Source of the DNA: Roseiarcus sp963753135 | GTDB taxonomy: Bacteria; Pseudomonadota; Alphaproteobacteria; Rhizobiales; Beijerinckiaceae | DNA: 64,000 bases | Direction of reading: 5' to 3' | Assembly: GCA_963753135.1 (NCBI GenBank) | Contig: CAVWBA010000004.1 | Location: 124,001-188,000 of the forward strand | In this document: positions 54,604 through 63,909 of the stretch, piece after piece | Position numbering within the stretch: position 1 is the stretch's first letter | How the letters are laid out: each line of letters begins with the position of its first letter | Translations under genes and position numbers: made by a program | The notes under the pieces: model-generated | The model's input: the letters and a program-made list of their open reading frames with translations, nothing else | The model's database searches: none | Told to the model about the DNA's origin: nothing

Positions 54604-55340
54604 ACATTCACACGCCGTCGGAACCGATGAGCCCCGAGGCGCTCGAGGCGGCGCTGCGGGCCATTGGTCCAAAGCGCTATCACGACCTGCATCCGTTCCA
54701 CGGGCTTTTGCACGACGGCAAGCTCAACAAGGGGCAGGTGCAGGCTTGGGCGCTCAATCGCTTCGTGTACCAGGCGGCGATTCCGCGCAAGGACGCGTCG
54801 CTGATCGGGCGCTGCGAGGATCGCGAGTTGCGCCGCGAGTGGCTGCATCGCGTCATGGATCATGATGGTTACGGCGACGACAAGGGCGGCATCGAGCGCT
54901 GGCTCATCCTCACCGACGGATTGGGTCTCGATCGCGATTATGTGGTCTCGCAGGAGGGCGCGCTGCCCGCGACCAAATTCGCGGTCGAGGCCTATGTGCA
55001 TTTCGTGCGCGAGAAGCCGCTGGTCGAAGCGGTGGCGTCCAGCTTGACGGAACTCTTCGCCCCGTCGATCCATAAGCGGCGCATCGCCGGGATGCTGGCC
55101 AATTACAGCTTCATCGACGAGAAGGTGGTCGCCTATTTCCGCCGCCGGCTCGACCAGGCGCCGAAGGACGCCCAGTTTGCGCTCGACTACGTCAAGCGCA
55201 ACGCCCGCACGGTCGAAGAGCAGCGGGGCGCCCTTGCGGCCTTGACGTTCAAGACCGATGTGTTGTGGGCGCAGCTCGACGCGCTGCATCACGCCTATGT
55301 CGACGGCGCGATCCCTCCCGGCGCGTTCCGGCCGGATTGA
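54600..55340 (+). CDS. pqqC: Pyrroloquinoline-quinone synthase PqqC
   Basis: A 246-residue oxidase for the last ring-closing, eight-electron oxidation of PQQ synthesis. Family blocks: KRYHDLHPFHGLLHDGKLNK, NRFVYQAAIPRKDA, ELFAPSIHKRRIAGML and FRRRLDQAPKDAQFALDYV. ATGA overlap with pqqB. Confidence 0.96.
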   Translation: MNIHTPSEPMSPEALEAALRAIGPKRYHDLHPFHGLLHDGKLNKGQVQAWALNRFVYQAAIPRKDASLIGRCEDRELRREWLHRVMDHDGYGDDKGGIERWLILTDGLGLDRDYVVSQEGALPATKFAVEAYVHFVREKPLVEAVASSLTELFAPSIHKRRIAGMLANYSFIDEKVVAYFRRRLDQAPKDAQFALDYVKRNARTVEEQRGALAALTFKTDVLWAQLDALHHAYVDGAIPPGAFRPD

Positions 55341-55345
55341 AAGCG

Positions 55346-55633
55346 ATGAACGACACAACGGCGATCGATGCTCAGTCGCGACCGCATCTCCCTCGCGGCG
55401 TGAGGCTCAAGCGCGATGAGGCGCGCGGGCGATGGACGCTGCTCGCGCCCGAACGGATCTTCGAGGTCGACGACACGGCGGCCGCGGTGCTTGGGCTCTG
55501 CGACGGCGAGCGCGATCTGGCGGGTATCATCGACGAACTGGCGGCCCGCTACGCTGCGCCGCCGGCCGTGATCGAGAAGGACGTCGTCGCCATGCTCGCC
55601 GACCTCAAGGCGAAGAGAGTGCTCGAGACATGA
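55346..55633 (+). CDS. pqqD: PQQ biosynthesis peptide chaperone PqqD
   Basis: A 95-residue RiPP-recognition protein that presents PqqA to PqqE. It reads LPRGVRLKRDEARGRWTLLA, PERIFEVDDTAAAVL and LCDGERDLAGIIDELAARY. Starts 6 bp after pqqC; stop overlaps the pqqE start (ATGA). Confidence 0.94.
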   Translation: MNDTTAIDAQSRPHLPRGVRLKRDEARGRWTLLAPERIFEVDDTAAAVLGLCDGERDLAGIIDELAARYAAPPAVIEKDVVAMLADLKAKRVLET

Positions 55634-56745
55634 ACGTCCATGGCTCCCCCCAACCCGCTCCGCCGATCGGGCTTCTGGTCGAGCTCACCCATCGCTGCCC
55701 GCTTGGCTGTCTCTACTGCTCCAACCCCGTTGCCCTCGAGCGCCCTGGCAATGAGCTAGACGGCGAGACTTGGAAGCGCGTCTTCAGCGAGGCCGCCGCG
55801 CTCGGCGCGTTGCACGTGCATCTCTCCGGCGGTGAGCCGACAGCGCGGCGCGACATCGTCGACCTCACGCGCCACGCTTCGCAAAGCGGGCTTTACACCA
55901 ACCTCATCACTTCCGGCATCGGGGTGAGCGAGAAGCTCACGGGCGAACTCGCCGACGCCGGGCTCGATCATGCGCAGCTCTCCTTCCAGGGAGCCGACAA
56001 AGAGACCAACGACCGCCTTGGCCATTACAAAGGCTCGTGGGAGCGCAAGCGCGCCTTCGCTGCTTATGTGATCAAGGCCGGCCTTCCGCTCACGATCAAT
56101 GCGGTGATCCACCGCGCCAATCTTCATCAGGTGAGCGCATTCATCGATCTTGCGGTCGAGCTTGGCGCCCGCCGGCTCGAAGTGGCGCATACGCAATATT
56201 ACGGCTGGGCGCTCGCCAATCGCGCCGCGCTGATGCCGCCACGAAAGTAGGTCGAGGAATCGATTGCTCTCGTCGAGGCGGCGCGCGTTCGCCTCAAGGG
56301 CGAATTGGTCATCGACATGGTGGTCCCCGACTATTACGCGCGCTATCCGAAGCCCTGCGCCGGCGGCTGGGGGCGGGTCGCGATCAATGTGTCGCCGACA
56401 GGCAAGGCGCTGCCGTGCCACGCGGCCGAGTCGATTCCGGGCCTCGAATTCTGGAACGTACGCGACCATTCGTTGAACGAGATCTGGCGCTCGAACCCCG
56501 CCTTCAAAGCCTTCCGCGGCACGGACTGGATGCCCGAACCCTGCCGTTCGTGCGACCGGCGCGAGATCGACTGGGGCGGATGCCGCTGCCAGGCGCTGGC
56601 CCTGACCGGCGACGCGCGCAACACCGATCCCGCCTGCCACAAGTCGCCGCATCACGAGCGCATCGTCGCGACCGCGATGGCCGAGTCCGAGTCCGGCGAC
56701 GGGACCTTACGCTGGCGGTCGTATAAGGAGAAGGTCGAGGCTTGA
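55630..56745 (+). pseudogene. pqqE: Radical SAM enzyme PqqE with an in-frame amber codon
   Basis: PqqE crosslinks Glu and Tyr of PqqA. The SAM cluster motif CPLGCLYC is at residues 23-30, GGEP near 73, and the auxiliary-cluster cysteines are in CAGGWGRVAINV, LPCHAAES, CRSCDRREIDWGGCRC and ACHKSPHH. The 371-codon frame is otherwise open, but codon 207 is TAG (56248-56250), in MPPRK-stop-VEESIALV where Gln is usual. A single C-to-T change explains it. As written the product lacks the auxiliary cluster domain and would be inactive, which conflicts with a PQQ-based lifestyle. Confidence 0.9.
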
Positions 56746-56880
56746 CCCCTGGTGAGATTAGGTTGGACGGTCGTCGTCATCGCGAGTTCGGGGCCGGCCT
56801 TGGGCCGACCGCGATGAATGAAACGGGGTCGGCTTTCGGCCGGAATTCTGCGGTAGCGCTTTGTCGCCGACGGCAAGAGG

Positions 56881-57220
56881 TTGGTCTCTCAAGGATGCAT
56901 CGAGCCGCGCAAACTGGCCGCCCTCGCCCATTGCAGCGTGAAGGCTGCGCCGAAGCAACTCTATGACGCGTTGCATGGGCGATTGACCGAGCACCACCGC
57001 TTTCCGCTCAGGCTCCATCTCGGGCAATGGGACGCGCTCGACGCTTCGATCAGGATCATCGATCGCGAAGTCGACGCTCGCGTCGCGCGCTCGGACGAGG
57101 AGGGATCGGCCAACAAGGCCCGATTTTCCGAGCTGATCAATCTCCTCGACACGATCCCCGGGGTCAACAAAACTGTCGGCGGTGAGCGTCCTTTCGGAGA
57201 TCGGCGCGGGACCATGACGC
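56881..57220 (+). pseudogene. IS110-family transposase C-terminal fragment
   Basis: The frame reads PKQLYDALHGRLTEHHRFPL, LHLGQWDALDASIRIIDREV and INLLDTIPGVNK, the IS110 helical linker and the start of the transposase_20 domain. After an A-run near 57170 the continuation (LSAVSVLSEIGAG) is one frame over. Both ends of the gene are gone. Dead insertion-sequence relic between pqqE and minE. Confidence 0.75.
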
Positions 57221-57264
57221 ACGCTTTGATTCGGACGGCCAGGAGTTGCGGGGCGCCTTTCGTT

Positions 57265-57343
57265 CTTCTGGATTGCTTCGCGGTAGCCCGTCCGGAAGGA
57301 CGGGCGTCCTTCGACGCCCTGTGGCTCGCAATGACGATGGTGG
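57265..57343. repeat. Short palindromic intergenic repeat next to the IS110 fragment
   Basis: GGATTGCTTCG ... GCTCGCAATGACG bracket a perfect 8-bp stem with a GGAA loop (GCCCGTCC at 57286-57293 with GGACGGGC at 57298-57305). This end pattern resembles dispersed intergenic repeats of rhizobial-order genomes. Only one copy is in the window, so family membership is inferred. Confidence 0.4.
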
Positions 57344-57622
57344 TCAGGCGGCGGAGGCCTGCGTCCGAGGGACGAACTTCTCGCACGGAATCTCGACATC
57401 GATCTCGAGCGTCGAGACCGCGTCCGAGCGCTCCATCTTCACCGACAGCTTCTCCGGATCGAATTCGATGTGGCGCGCGATGGTGGCGAGCAATTCGTCG
57501 CGCAGGATGGTGACGAGATCGCGGGGCCCGAGCGCGACACGCTCATGCGCAAGCAGGATTTGCAGCCGCTCGCGCGCGACCGGCGCAGTGCCGCGGGGTT
57601 TCAGAAAGCGAAACAGATTCAT
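57344..57622 (-). CDS. minE: Cell division topological specificity factor MinE
   Basis: A 92-residue protein: NLFRFLKPRGTAPVARERLQ (amphipathic membrane and MinD-binding part) and a C-terminal dimer domain LSVKMERSDAVSTLEIDVEI. It drives MinD oscillation to keep division at midcell. Overlaps minD by 4 bp. Confidence 0.93.
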   Translation of the reverse strand: MNLFRFLKPRGTAPVARERLQILLAHERVALGPRDLVTILRDELLATIARHIEFDPEKLSVKMERSDAVSTLEIDVEIPCEKFVPRTQASAA

Positions 57623-58437
57623 GCTGCCCTCCGGCCGAACAGGCGCGTGAAAAAGGTCTTCTTCTCATCCGGGATCGCAACTGGGGCCGTCGTCTCGCCG
57701 CCAAGACGCCGGGCCGCTTCGAGATAGGCTTGCCCAGCCGGGCCGCCGGCGGCGTTGATCGTCACGGGCGCGCCGATGTTCGAGGCGCGCAGGACCTCCT
57801 TGCTCTCCGGGATGACGCCGAGCAGCGGGATTGAGAGGATTTCGAGCACGTCGTCGATGCTGAGCATCTCGCCCGAATTCGAGCGGACAGGATCGAAGCG
57901 CGTGAGCAGCAAGTGCTTGTCCATCTGCTCGCCGCGCTCGGCCCGCAACGTCTTGGAATCGAGGAGACCGATGATGCGGTCGGAGTCGCGCACCGACGAG
58001 ACTTCCGGATTGGCGACCACGATCGCCTGGTCTGCGTGCCGCATCGCCAGAAGCGCGCCGCGCTCGATGCCCGCCGGGCTGTCGCAGAGCACATAGTCGA
58101 ACGTCTCGCGCAATTCGCCGATGACCCGCTCGACGCCCTCCGTGGTCAGCGCGTCCTTGTCGCGCGTCTGAGAGGCCGCGAGCAGGTGCAGCGTCTCGAT
58201 GCGCTTGTCCCGGATCAGCGCCTGCGCGAGCTTGGCGTCGCCCTGCGCCACATTGATGAAATCGAAGACGACCCGCCGCTCCGCGCCCATGACCAGATCG
58301 AGGTTGCGCAGGCCCACGTCGAAATCGACGACGCAGACGCGCTTTCCGCCTTGTGCGAGCGCGACGCCAAGCGACGCCGTCGAGGTGGTTTTGCCCACAC
58401 CGCCCTTTCCTGATGTAACGACGATCACCTTGCTCAT
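57619..58437 (-). CDS. minD: Septum site-determining ATPase MinD
   Basis: A 272-residue ParA-type ATPase. The deviant Walker A is VTSGKGGVGKTTSTASLG at about residues 6-23; FDVGLRNLDLVMG and YVLCDSPAGIERG are switch elements. The C-terminal KKTFFTRLFGRR is the membrane-targeting helix. Middle gene of minCDE. Confidence 0.96.
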   Translation of the reverse strand: MSKVIVVTSGKGGVGKTTSTASLGVALAQGGKRVCVVDFDVGLRNLDLVMGAERRVVFDFINVAQGDAKLAQALIRDKRIETLHLLAASQTRDKDALTTEGVERVIGELRETFDYVLCDSPAGIERGALLAMRHADQAIVVANPEVSSVRDSDRIIGLLDSKTLRAERGEQMDKHLLLTRFDPVRSNSGEMLSIDDVLEILSIPLLGVIPESKEVLRASNIGAPVTINAAGGPAGQAYLEAARRLGGETTAPVAIPDEKKTFFTRLFGRRAA

Positions 58438-58462
58438 GCGCGTTATTCCCCTTCAGAAGCCC

Positions 58463-59188
58463 CTAGCTCAAGATTCGGAGTTTGAGTTCGTCACCTTCGA
58501 GCCGCGCCTCGAGCGCGCGGCCTTCCATGCCGGAGGCGGTGTTTTCCGCCGTGACATAGGCGCCGCCGATGCAAAGCAGTTCGGCCCTTGATTCGCTGCA
58601 GAAGATGCGCGCGGAGCGCGAGCCCGAGATCCCGGCGATTACCCGGCCCTGCAGCGCTCCATAGATGTGAACGGACCCGCCCGCGACGATCTCCGCTCCC
58701 GAGGCGACGCGGCCGATGATCGTCACATCGCCCTGGGGATGCATGATCGTCTGGCCCGAGCGCACATTGCCGTCCACGATCAGGGACTCGGTCCTCTCAG
58801 GCGCGGTTTGCGCAACGACCGGCGCCTCTTCCTCTCGCTCTGTCGGCGCATCCTCGCGCAGCGTCGGCGGATCGATTGGCCGCCCACCGGAAACGACTGG
58901 AGGCAGGTGCGGTCCAACCAGGCCCCGGTCGACGTTTTCCGCGCCCATGACCCGGATGTGGCGCCGGGCGAGGCCGCTTAGGAGATCGCGGTACTCCTTG
59001 AGCGAGATGTCGAGCGCCGCCATGTCGAGAATGACGGGCCTCGCGATGAAGAAGGTCGGCGAGCGGGCGAGCCAGGCGTCGAGCGCGGTAAACCATTCGG
59101 CGAGCGGCTGAACGGGCTCGAGCACATAGGCCAGAAGCGATTGAGCTCGAAACTTTAGCGTTTGAGCGTGGCCTACATGCGCGTTCAT
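58463..59188 (-). CDS. minC: Septum site-determining protein MinC
   Basis: A 241-residue FtsZ inhibitor. N-terminal FtsZ-interaction domain (~1-105) and a C-terminal beta-helix: SGQTIMHPQGDVTIIGRVAS, GAEIVAGGSVHIYGALQGRV and SRAELLCIGGAYVTAEN. The linker is acidic (PTEREEEAPVV). First gene of the leftward operon. Confidence 0.93.
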   Translation of the reverse strand: MNAHVGHAQTLKFRAQSLLAYVLEPVQPLAEWFTALDAWLARSPTFFIARPVILDMAALDISLKEYRDLLSGLARRHIRVMGAENVDRGLVGPHLPPVVSGGRPIDPPTLREDAPTEREEEAPVVAQTAPERTESLIVDGNVRSGQTIMHPQGDVTIIGRVASGAEIVAGGSVHIYGALQGRVIAGISGSRSARIFCSESRAELLCIGGAYVTAENTASGMEGRALEARLEGDELKLRILS

Positions 59189-59557
59189 CGCACCAGTCCG
59201 TTGGCGTTTCGTTAACCACGTTTGCGTCGGAATGGTTTACGAACGGTTAAGAACGCGCCTGCCTCTGCTGTTGTCGGTGGAAATGGGTCGGTCTCTTTCT
59301 CCGATCCCGCGGGTCCGCTGCGGGAGGCCGAACCGACGCAGACGCGAGCAGGCTCGCGCCTAAGTCGACTTCGATCGCAACGCGTCGAATGGATCGGATT
59401 CCCGCCGCCGGTTGACGGCGTTCACCGACGACATTACGGTTCAGTTGCCTTTCAATTCGCAGCCCGGCATGAGCAAAGCGACTCTGGCTCTGGCAAGCGA
59501 GATCTCATTCAAACGCACCTCTGATTTTAATTGTCCGCGCTTAGGGAGTTGAACGCC
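59189..59557. other. Divergent intergenic region between minC and the P450 gene
   Basis: 369 bases with no coding frame supported. Near minC two TTAACC-type half sites in opposite orientation (about 59211 and 59247) resemble CtrA half-boxes; this is suggestive only. An AT-rich patch (GATTTTAATTG, ~59523) lies just upstream of the P450 start. Confidence 0.4.
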
Positions 59558-61208
59558 ATGGCCGAGCAGCAAAAGCTTGTCGAGACCAAACCCGCCGACC
59601 CACAGCCCGCGAAATCGCTCGCAGACGATGTTGCTGGACTTTCCCTGCAACGGCGAACGCTGCTTTTCGGCGCCGCCGCCGTGGCGGCGGGCACACTCGC
59701 CAACCAGGCCTCCGCCGCGCCGGAGGCGCCTGACCTGTCCGGCGCTCTGGCTAAGTTCCGCGCCACGATTCCCAGTCACTTCGATCGCGAATATGTCGAG
59801 AACGCCGTCGTCCCGTTCTTTCTCGGCAGCATCTTCGCCGGCGAGCGCCCGATCCTGCCGATGATCGACCTGCCTCTCACCAAACAGGACGCGATCCCCT
59901 GGGACTTTTGGGGGATGCTTTACGAAGACTGGAGGCCCACCCCTGCGGATGGCGTGACGGTCTTTCTCGAGGGGCTCGAGAATCGCGGCCCCGACAACCT
60001 GCGCAAGCGCATCTATTTCACCGGCGTAAGCCCCGACCTTTATGGTCCGAAGTATCAGGCCAAGGTCGTCGACTTTCTCGACAAGCTTCTTGATCAGAAG
60101 CATGCCGACAAACCCTTCATGCGCCATTACCTCGACTATTATTGGGACGTCTACTGGGACCTGCATCTCGGCGTGAAGGGCGACGCCGTGCCGCCCCAGG
60201 TCCGCGCGATCGGCGAGGCGTTCAATACGGTGCTCGCCTACCGCAATCCGCTGCACGAGATCGTCTACGAAAACTACATGACCGTGCGGGCGCTGCGGCC
60301 GTTCCTGACGAAGTGGATCGACGAAAGGCTCGACGACATCGCGAATGAGCCGGATCGCCGATGCCGACAAGACCATCGCCTATTACTGGCTCAAGAACGC
60401 GGGCGACGGGAAATATTTCGACAAGAAGGACGTCGTCTTCGAATGCTTCCACAATTTCGTGGCGTTCAGCCAGTGGGGCAATTCCATCTTCGGCATCATG
60501 ACGCGCCTCAATGAAAACGGCGGCGACCAGGCGGTGCGCGCAGCCTTCGAGAAAACGATGAGCGGCGACTTCGACAACGCGAACGGAAAACCTTACACGC
60601 CCCTTGAGCTTCTGGTGATGGAGCTCTTCCGCGTGATCTCGCCGAACGGCGGCAGCATCTCGGCGATCACCGACACGCGGGCTTCGTCCTTCTACGGCGG
60701 CTCGCCCTTCGCGCAGTTCGGCGTGCCTTACGAGCGGCACGCGTATATGAACACGCCCCACACCGACACGAGCTTCGACCCGCGGCTCTGGAACGAGCCC
60801 GAGCGGTTCGAGCCGGAACGCTATCTCGGCGTGCCGACCAGCGCCGACGTCGACGAGGCGAAATGCAAGCAGATCGGTCTGCCGCGTTGCCCGTTCGACA
60901 TCACGACGCTGCCGGTCAGCGACGGACGCAAGACCGGCATCACCAATAGCGGGTTCGGCACAGTGTTCGCGGTAACCGACGGGAAACCGGCTCCGGTCTG
61001 CGACTATGCCGGATTCGCGCCGTTCGGCTTCGGCTATCGACGCTGCCCCGGCGAGCAAATGACGATCGACGTGTTCGCGGACTTCCTCCGAAAAGTCGCG
61101 CGCGACAAGATCGTCTTCCACAATCTCCACCAGCCGAATCCTGGAAGGGTTCCGGTTGGGCCGGGCGCGGTTATCGACGACGACATCGGTTTCTCGCGGT
61201 CGGCGTAG
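59558..61208 (+). pseudogene. Tat-exported cytochrome P450-like protein, frameshifted mid-gene
   Basis: The N-terminal frame has a twin-arginine signal (LSLQRRTLLFGAAAVAAGTL, about residues 30-49) and ~230 residues of helical sequence. The second frame, from about 60350, carries P450 marks: the K-helix ExxR in VMELFRVISP, WNEPERFEPERYLG and the haem loop FAPFGFGYRRCPGE with ligand Cys. One extra base between 60335 and 60360 splits them. An exported P450 is unusual because known redox partners are cytoplasmic. Start ATG 59558 chosen before the Tat region. Confidence 0.8.
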
Positions 61209-61262
61209 CGGCCGTAGAACCCCGCATCCGCGGGGAGCGAGGGCGCGATTGCGGGAAGCTTG

Positions 61263-62189
61263 ATGCAGGCGGGAAGCATGCGTCCTGAGAAGCGGTTGAG
61301 GACGCTCGTCAGCGCAGGCGTCGCCGCAGTCCTATGGGCGGCTGAGACCGCCCACGCCGGCTCGGCGCGCGACTATCTCAACGCGCCGGTCGACACCTGG
61401 CTTCTCAACTATAACGCGGGCTACACGACCTCCGTCACGCCGGAGGACGGCACGGACACGGTTCCCGGCGTTCGCGCCAACGTGCTCGCCCAGTCAGTCG
61501 TTCTCACCCGCATCATGGACTATTGGGGCCGCACCGGAGGTTTCTCGCTCGTTCTGCCTTATGCCCTCATAGACACGAGCGCCGGGCCATTCCGCGCCAG
61601 CACGAATGGCGTTTCCGATGTCGGCTTCCTTTGGCAGATGAACATTTTTGGCGGACCGGCGCTGACCCGCGAGCAGTTCCAATCCTTCGTCCCGCAAACC
61701 TTTTCGAGCTTCCATCTTCTGGTGACGACTCCGCTTGGATTCTACCAGCCAAGCTCTCCGATCAACCCGAGCGCGAACCGCTGGATGATCTCGCCAACGG
61801 TCAATTTCAGCTACACGCCCGATCAGGGCTGGAGCTGGATCGAGACCTATGTCTCCGGGCGCATCTTCACCGACAACGGCAACTATCTCGTGAACGGGGC
61901 GCAGACGCTCACACAGAGGCCGCTCCTGCGGCTCGAGGAACACTTGAGTCGCAATATCACCGACGCCCTATGGTTTTCGGCGGACGCCTATTACAACCTC
62001 GGCGGAGAGACGAGCATCGACGGGATCGACCAGGATAACATGGCGAACACGCTTCGGCTCGGAGCGGGAATGGGGCTGCGTCTCTGGCGCGGCGCCGATA
62101 TGGGGCTGAACTACGAGCGCGTCGTCGCCAAACCCGCGAGCGAGCCCTATTCGCAAACCGTGCGACTGACCGTGAGGCAACTCTGGTAG
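61263..62189 (+). CDS. Outer-membrane beta-barrel protein, MetA-pathway-of-phenol-degradation (PF13557)-like
   Basis: A 308-residue protein with a signal peptide (ending ETAHAGSA) and alternating strands typical of this transporter-like family: WLLNYNAGYTTSVTPEDG, GVSDVGFLWQMNIFGG, TTPLGFYQPSSPINPSANRW and DMGLNYERVVAKPASEPYSQ. Members are thought to pass hydrophobic compounds. It follows the P450 gene by 54 bp, suggesting a pair acting on a hydrophobic substrate. ATG 61278 is an alternative start. Confidence 0.75.
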   Translation: MQAGSMRPEKRLRTLVSAGVAAVLWAAETAHAGSARDYLNAPVDTWLLNYNAGYTTSVTPEDGTDTVPGVRANVLAQSVVLTRIMDYWGRTGGFSLVLPYALIDTSAGPFRASTNGVSDVGFLWQMNIFGGPALTREQFQSFVPQTFSSFHLLVTTPLGFYQPSSPINPSANRWMISPTVNFSYTPDQGWSWIETYVSGRIFTDNGNYLVNGAQTLTQRPLLRLEEHLSRNITDALWFSADAYYNLGGETSIDGIDQDNMANTLRLGAGMGLRLWRGADMGLNYERVVAKPASEPYSQTVRLTVRQLW

Positions 62190-62261
62190 CGAGGATCGGG
62201 GCTGTTCCGACCGTGCCGATGGCGTCTTGCGCTAGGGCACAGTTAGACAAGTGCGCTCGGC

Positions 62262-62842
62262 CTAATCCATCGCCTTGAGGATCTGCGGCTTGATCTCGCT
62301 CTCAGCGTCTCGGCGGTGATCGGCCCGACGAGCTTGAAGGCCAGCTTTCCGTCGCCCTTGACGACGAACGTCTCGGGTACGCCGTACACGCCCCAATCGA
62401 TGCCGGCGCGGTTGTCCTGGTCGAGGCCGACCTTGGCGTAGGGGTCGCCTTTGGCGCCAAGGAAGCGGCGCACGTTCTCATCCGAGTCCTTTTGCGCGAC
62501 GCCATAGATGGCGACGCCCTTGGCCTTAAGGTCGGGATCGCCGGCGAGCGCCATCAGATATTGATGCTCGAAATGGCACGGCTCGCACCAGGAGCCGAAC
62601 ACGTTGACCACGCTGACATGGCCCGCGCGCAAGTCGGCGTCGGTCAGGCCAGCCGCGCCATCGAGGCCGGGCAAATTGAGCGGCGGCGCAGTCTGCCCGA
62701 TCAGGACTGAGGGAATGCTGGCTGGGTCGCCGGCGCCCAGCCGCTCAAACAAGAGCCACGCAAGCGCCATGAAGACGACAAGCGGCAAGTAGACGAGCCA
62801 TCGCCGGGGGCGCGCAGCGGCGGCTTCGGCCTCGACGCTCAT
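62262..62842 (-). CDS. ccmG: Thiol:disulfide interchange protein CcmG/DsbE, frameshifted in the last ~15 codons
   Basis: A membrane-anchored periplasmic thioredoxin for cytochrome c maturation: one helix (residues ~14-33), then NVFGSWCEPCHFEHQYLMAL with the active CEPC at 86-89, and GVYGVPETFVV with the cis-Pro. After ITAETL the frame turns arginine/serine rich and runs to 62243. The expected EIKPQILKAMD and TAG (62262) are in another frame, so one base is missing near 62305. The core enzyme is intact either way. Overlaps ccmD by 4 bp. Confidence 0.9.
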
Positions 62843-63015
62843 GGGCGCCCGGCGTCCCTCGCGCTGGCGCGCGCCCCGTCGAGCGCCCGCGTGGCCCTCG
62901 CGAGCTCGGCGCTCAAGCCGCGGAAGTCCAGCACCACCCAGCCGATCATGGCGCCGATCGTCGCCGCCGCGACCGCATAAGCCGCGACAATGAAACCGAT
63001 GTGGGGATCGCTCAT
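62839..63015 (-). CDS. ccmD: Haem exporter protein CcmD
   Basis: A 58-residue single-helix protein: HIGFIVAAYAVAAATIGAMI followed by a basic, helical tail. It stabilises CcmE with CcmABC. ATGA overlaps with both neighbours confirm the operon ccmC-ccmD-ccmG. Confidence 0.9.
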   Translation of the reverse strand: MSDPHIGFIVAAYAVAAATIGAMIGWVVLDFRGLSAELARATRALDGARASARDAGRP

Positions 63016-63770
63016 CGCGCGCCTCCTGCGGCCAGTCCCGGCGCGAGCCGGTCGCCCTCGACCGCCGCGAGCATGGTCACCCGCGCGATGCGCCGGCGCA
63101 GGACTTCGTTGCGGATCGCCATCAGATGCAGCGTGAGGAAGAGGCAGGTGAAGGCGAGCGACATCACGATCAGGGGCACGAGCAGTTCGGGCGCGATCGT
63201 CGGCCCGTCGAGCCGAAACACCGAGGCCGGCTGGTGCAAGGTGTTCCACCAGTCGACGGAGAATTTGATGATCGGCAGATCGACCGCGCCGACCAAGGTC
63301 AGGATCGCGGCCGCCTTGGCCGCGCGGCCCGGATCGTCGATCGCGCGCCAGAGCGCGATGAGGCCGAGATAGAGAATGAACAGAATGAGCACCGAAGTGA
63401 GGCGGGCGTCCCACACCCAATAGGTGCCCCACATCGGCTTGCCCCACAGCGACCCGGTGACGAGGCAGATGAAGGTGAAACCCGCGCCGAGCGGCGCGGC
63501 GGCCTTCTGCGCCGCGTCGGCAAGCGGATGGCGCCAGACGAGCGTGCCGAGCGCGGCCGCTGTCATGACGGCATAGACGAAAGTCGCCATCCAGGCCGCC
63601 GGCACGTGCAGATACATGATCTTGACCGTCTCGCCCTGCTGGTAGTCGGGCGGCGCGGCGAAAGAGAGCCATAGACCTGCGACAAACAGAATGACCGTCG
63701 CCGCGGCGAGCCAGGGCAGAACCCGGCGCGTCAGCTCGACGAAGGTCGTCGGATTGGCGAGATTGACCAT
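63012..63770 (-). CDS. ccmC: Haem exporter/haem lyase component CcmC
   Basis: A 252-residue six-helix membrane protein with the tryptophan-rich haem motif WGTYWVWDARLTS near residues 115-127 and the flanking periplasmic His in YLHVPAAW and NTLHQP. It loads haem onto CcmE. The ATG at 63770 is preferred; 22 upstream open codons are not conserved. No ccmB or ccmA lies immediately upstream in the window. Confidence 0.92.
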   Translation of the reverse strand: MVNLANPTTFVELTRRVLPWLAAATVILFVAGLWLSFAAPPDYQQGETVKIMYLHVPAAWMATFVYAVMTAAALGTLVWRHPLADAAQKAAAPLGAGFTFICLVTGSLWGKPMWGTYWVWDARLTSVLILFILYLGLIALWRAIDDPGRAAKAAAILTLVGAVDLPIIKFSVDWWNTLHQPASVFRLDGPTIAPELLVPLIVMSLAFTCLFLTLHLMAIRNEVLRRRIARVTMLAAVEGDRLAPGLAAGGAR

Positions 63771-63881
63771 TGCGCGGCCTCTCTTATGCCAGTGCGAACG
63801 GGGCGGCAATGCGGCGCATTCGGGGGAACGAACCACCCCGCGAGCGTCACGGCGCGCGACCCTCGAGCATAGGCTCGCAAT

Positions 63882-63909
63882 GCTTAAGGGACGGCGCCGG
63901 CCCTTAAGC
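63882..63909. terminator. Palindromic hairpin at the end of the window
   Basis: GCTTAAGGG (63882-63890) and CCCTTAAGC (63901-63909) form a perfect 9-bp stem; the 10-base loop is itself nearly palindromic (CGGCGCCG). It overlaps the putative stop of the leftward gene at 63904 and could terminate it. Confidence 0.45.
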
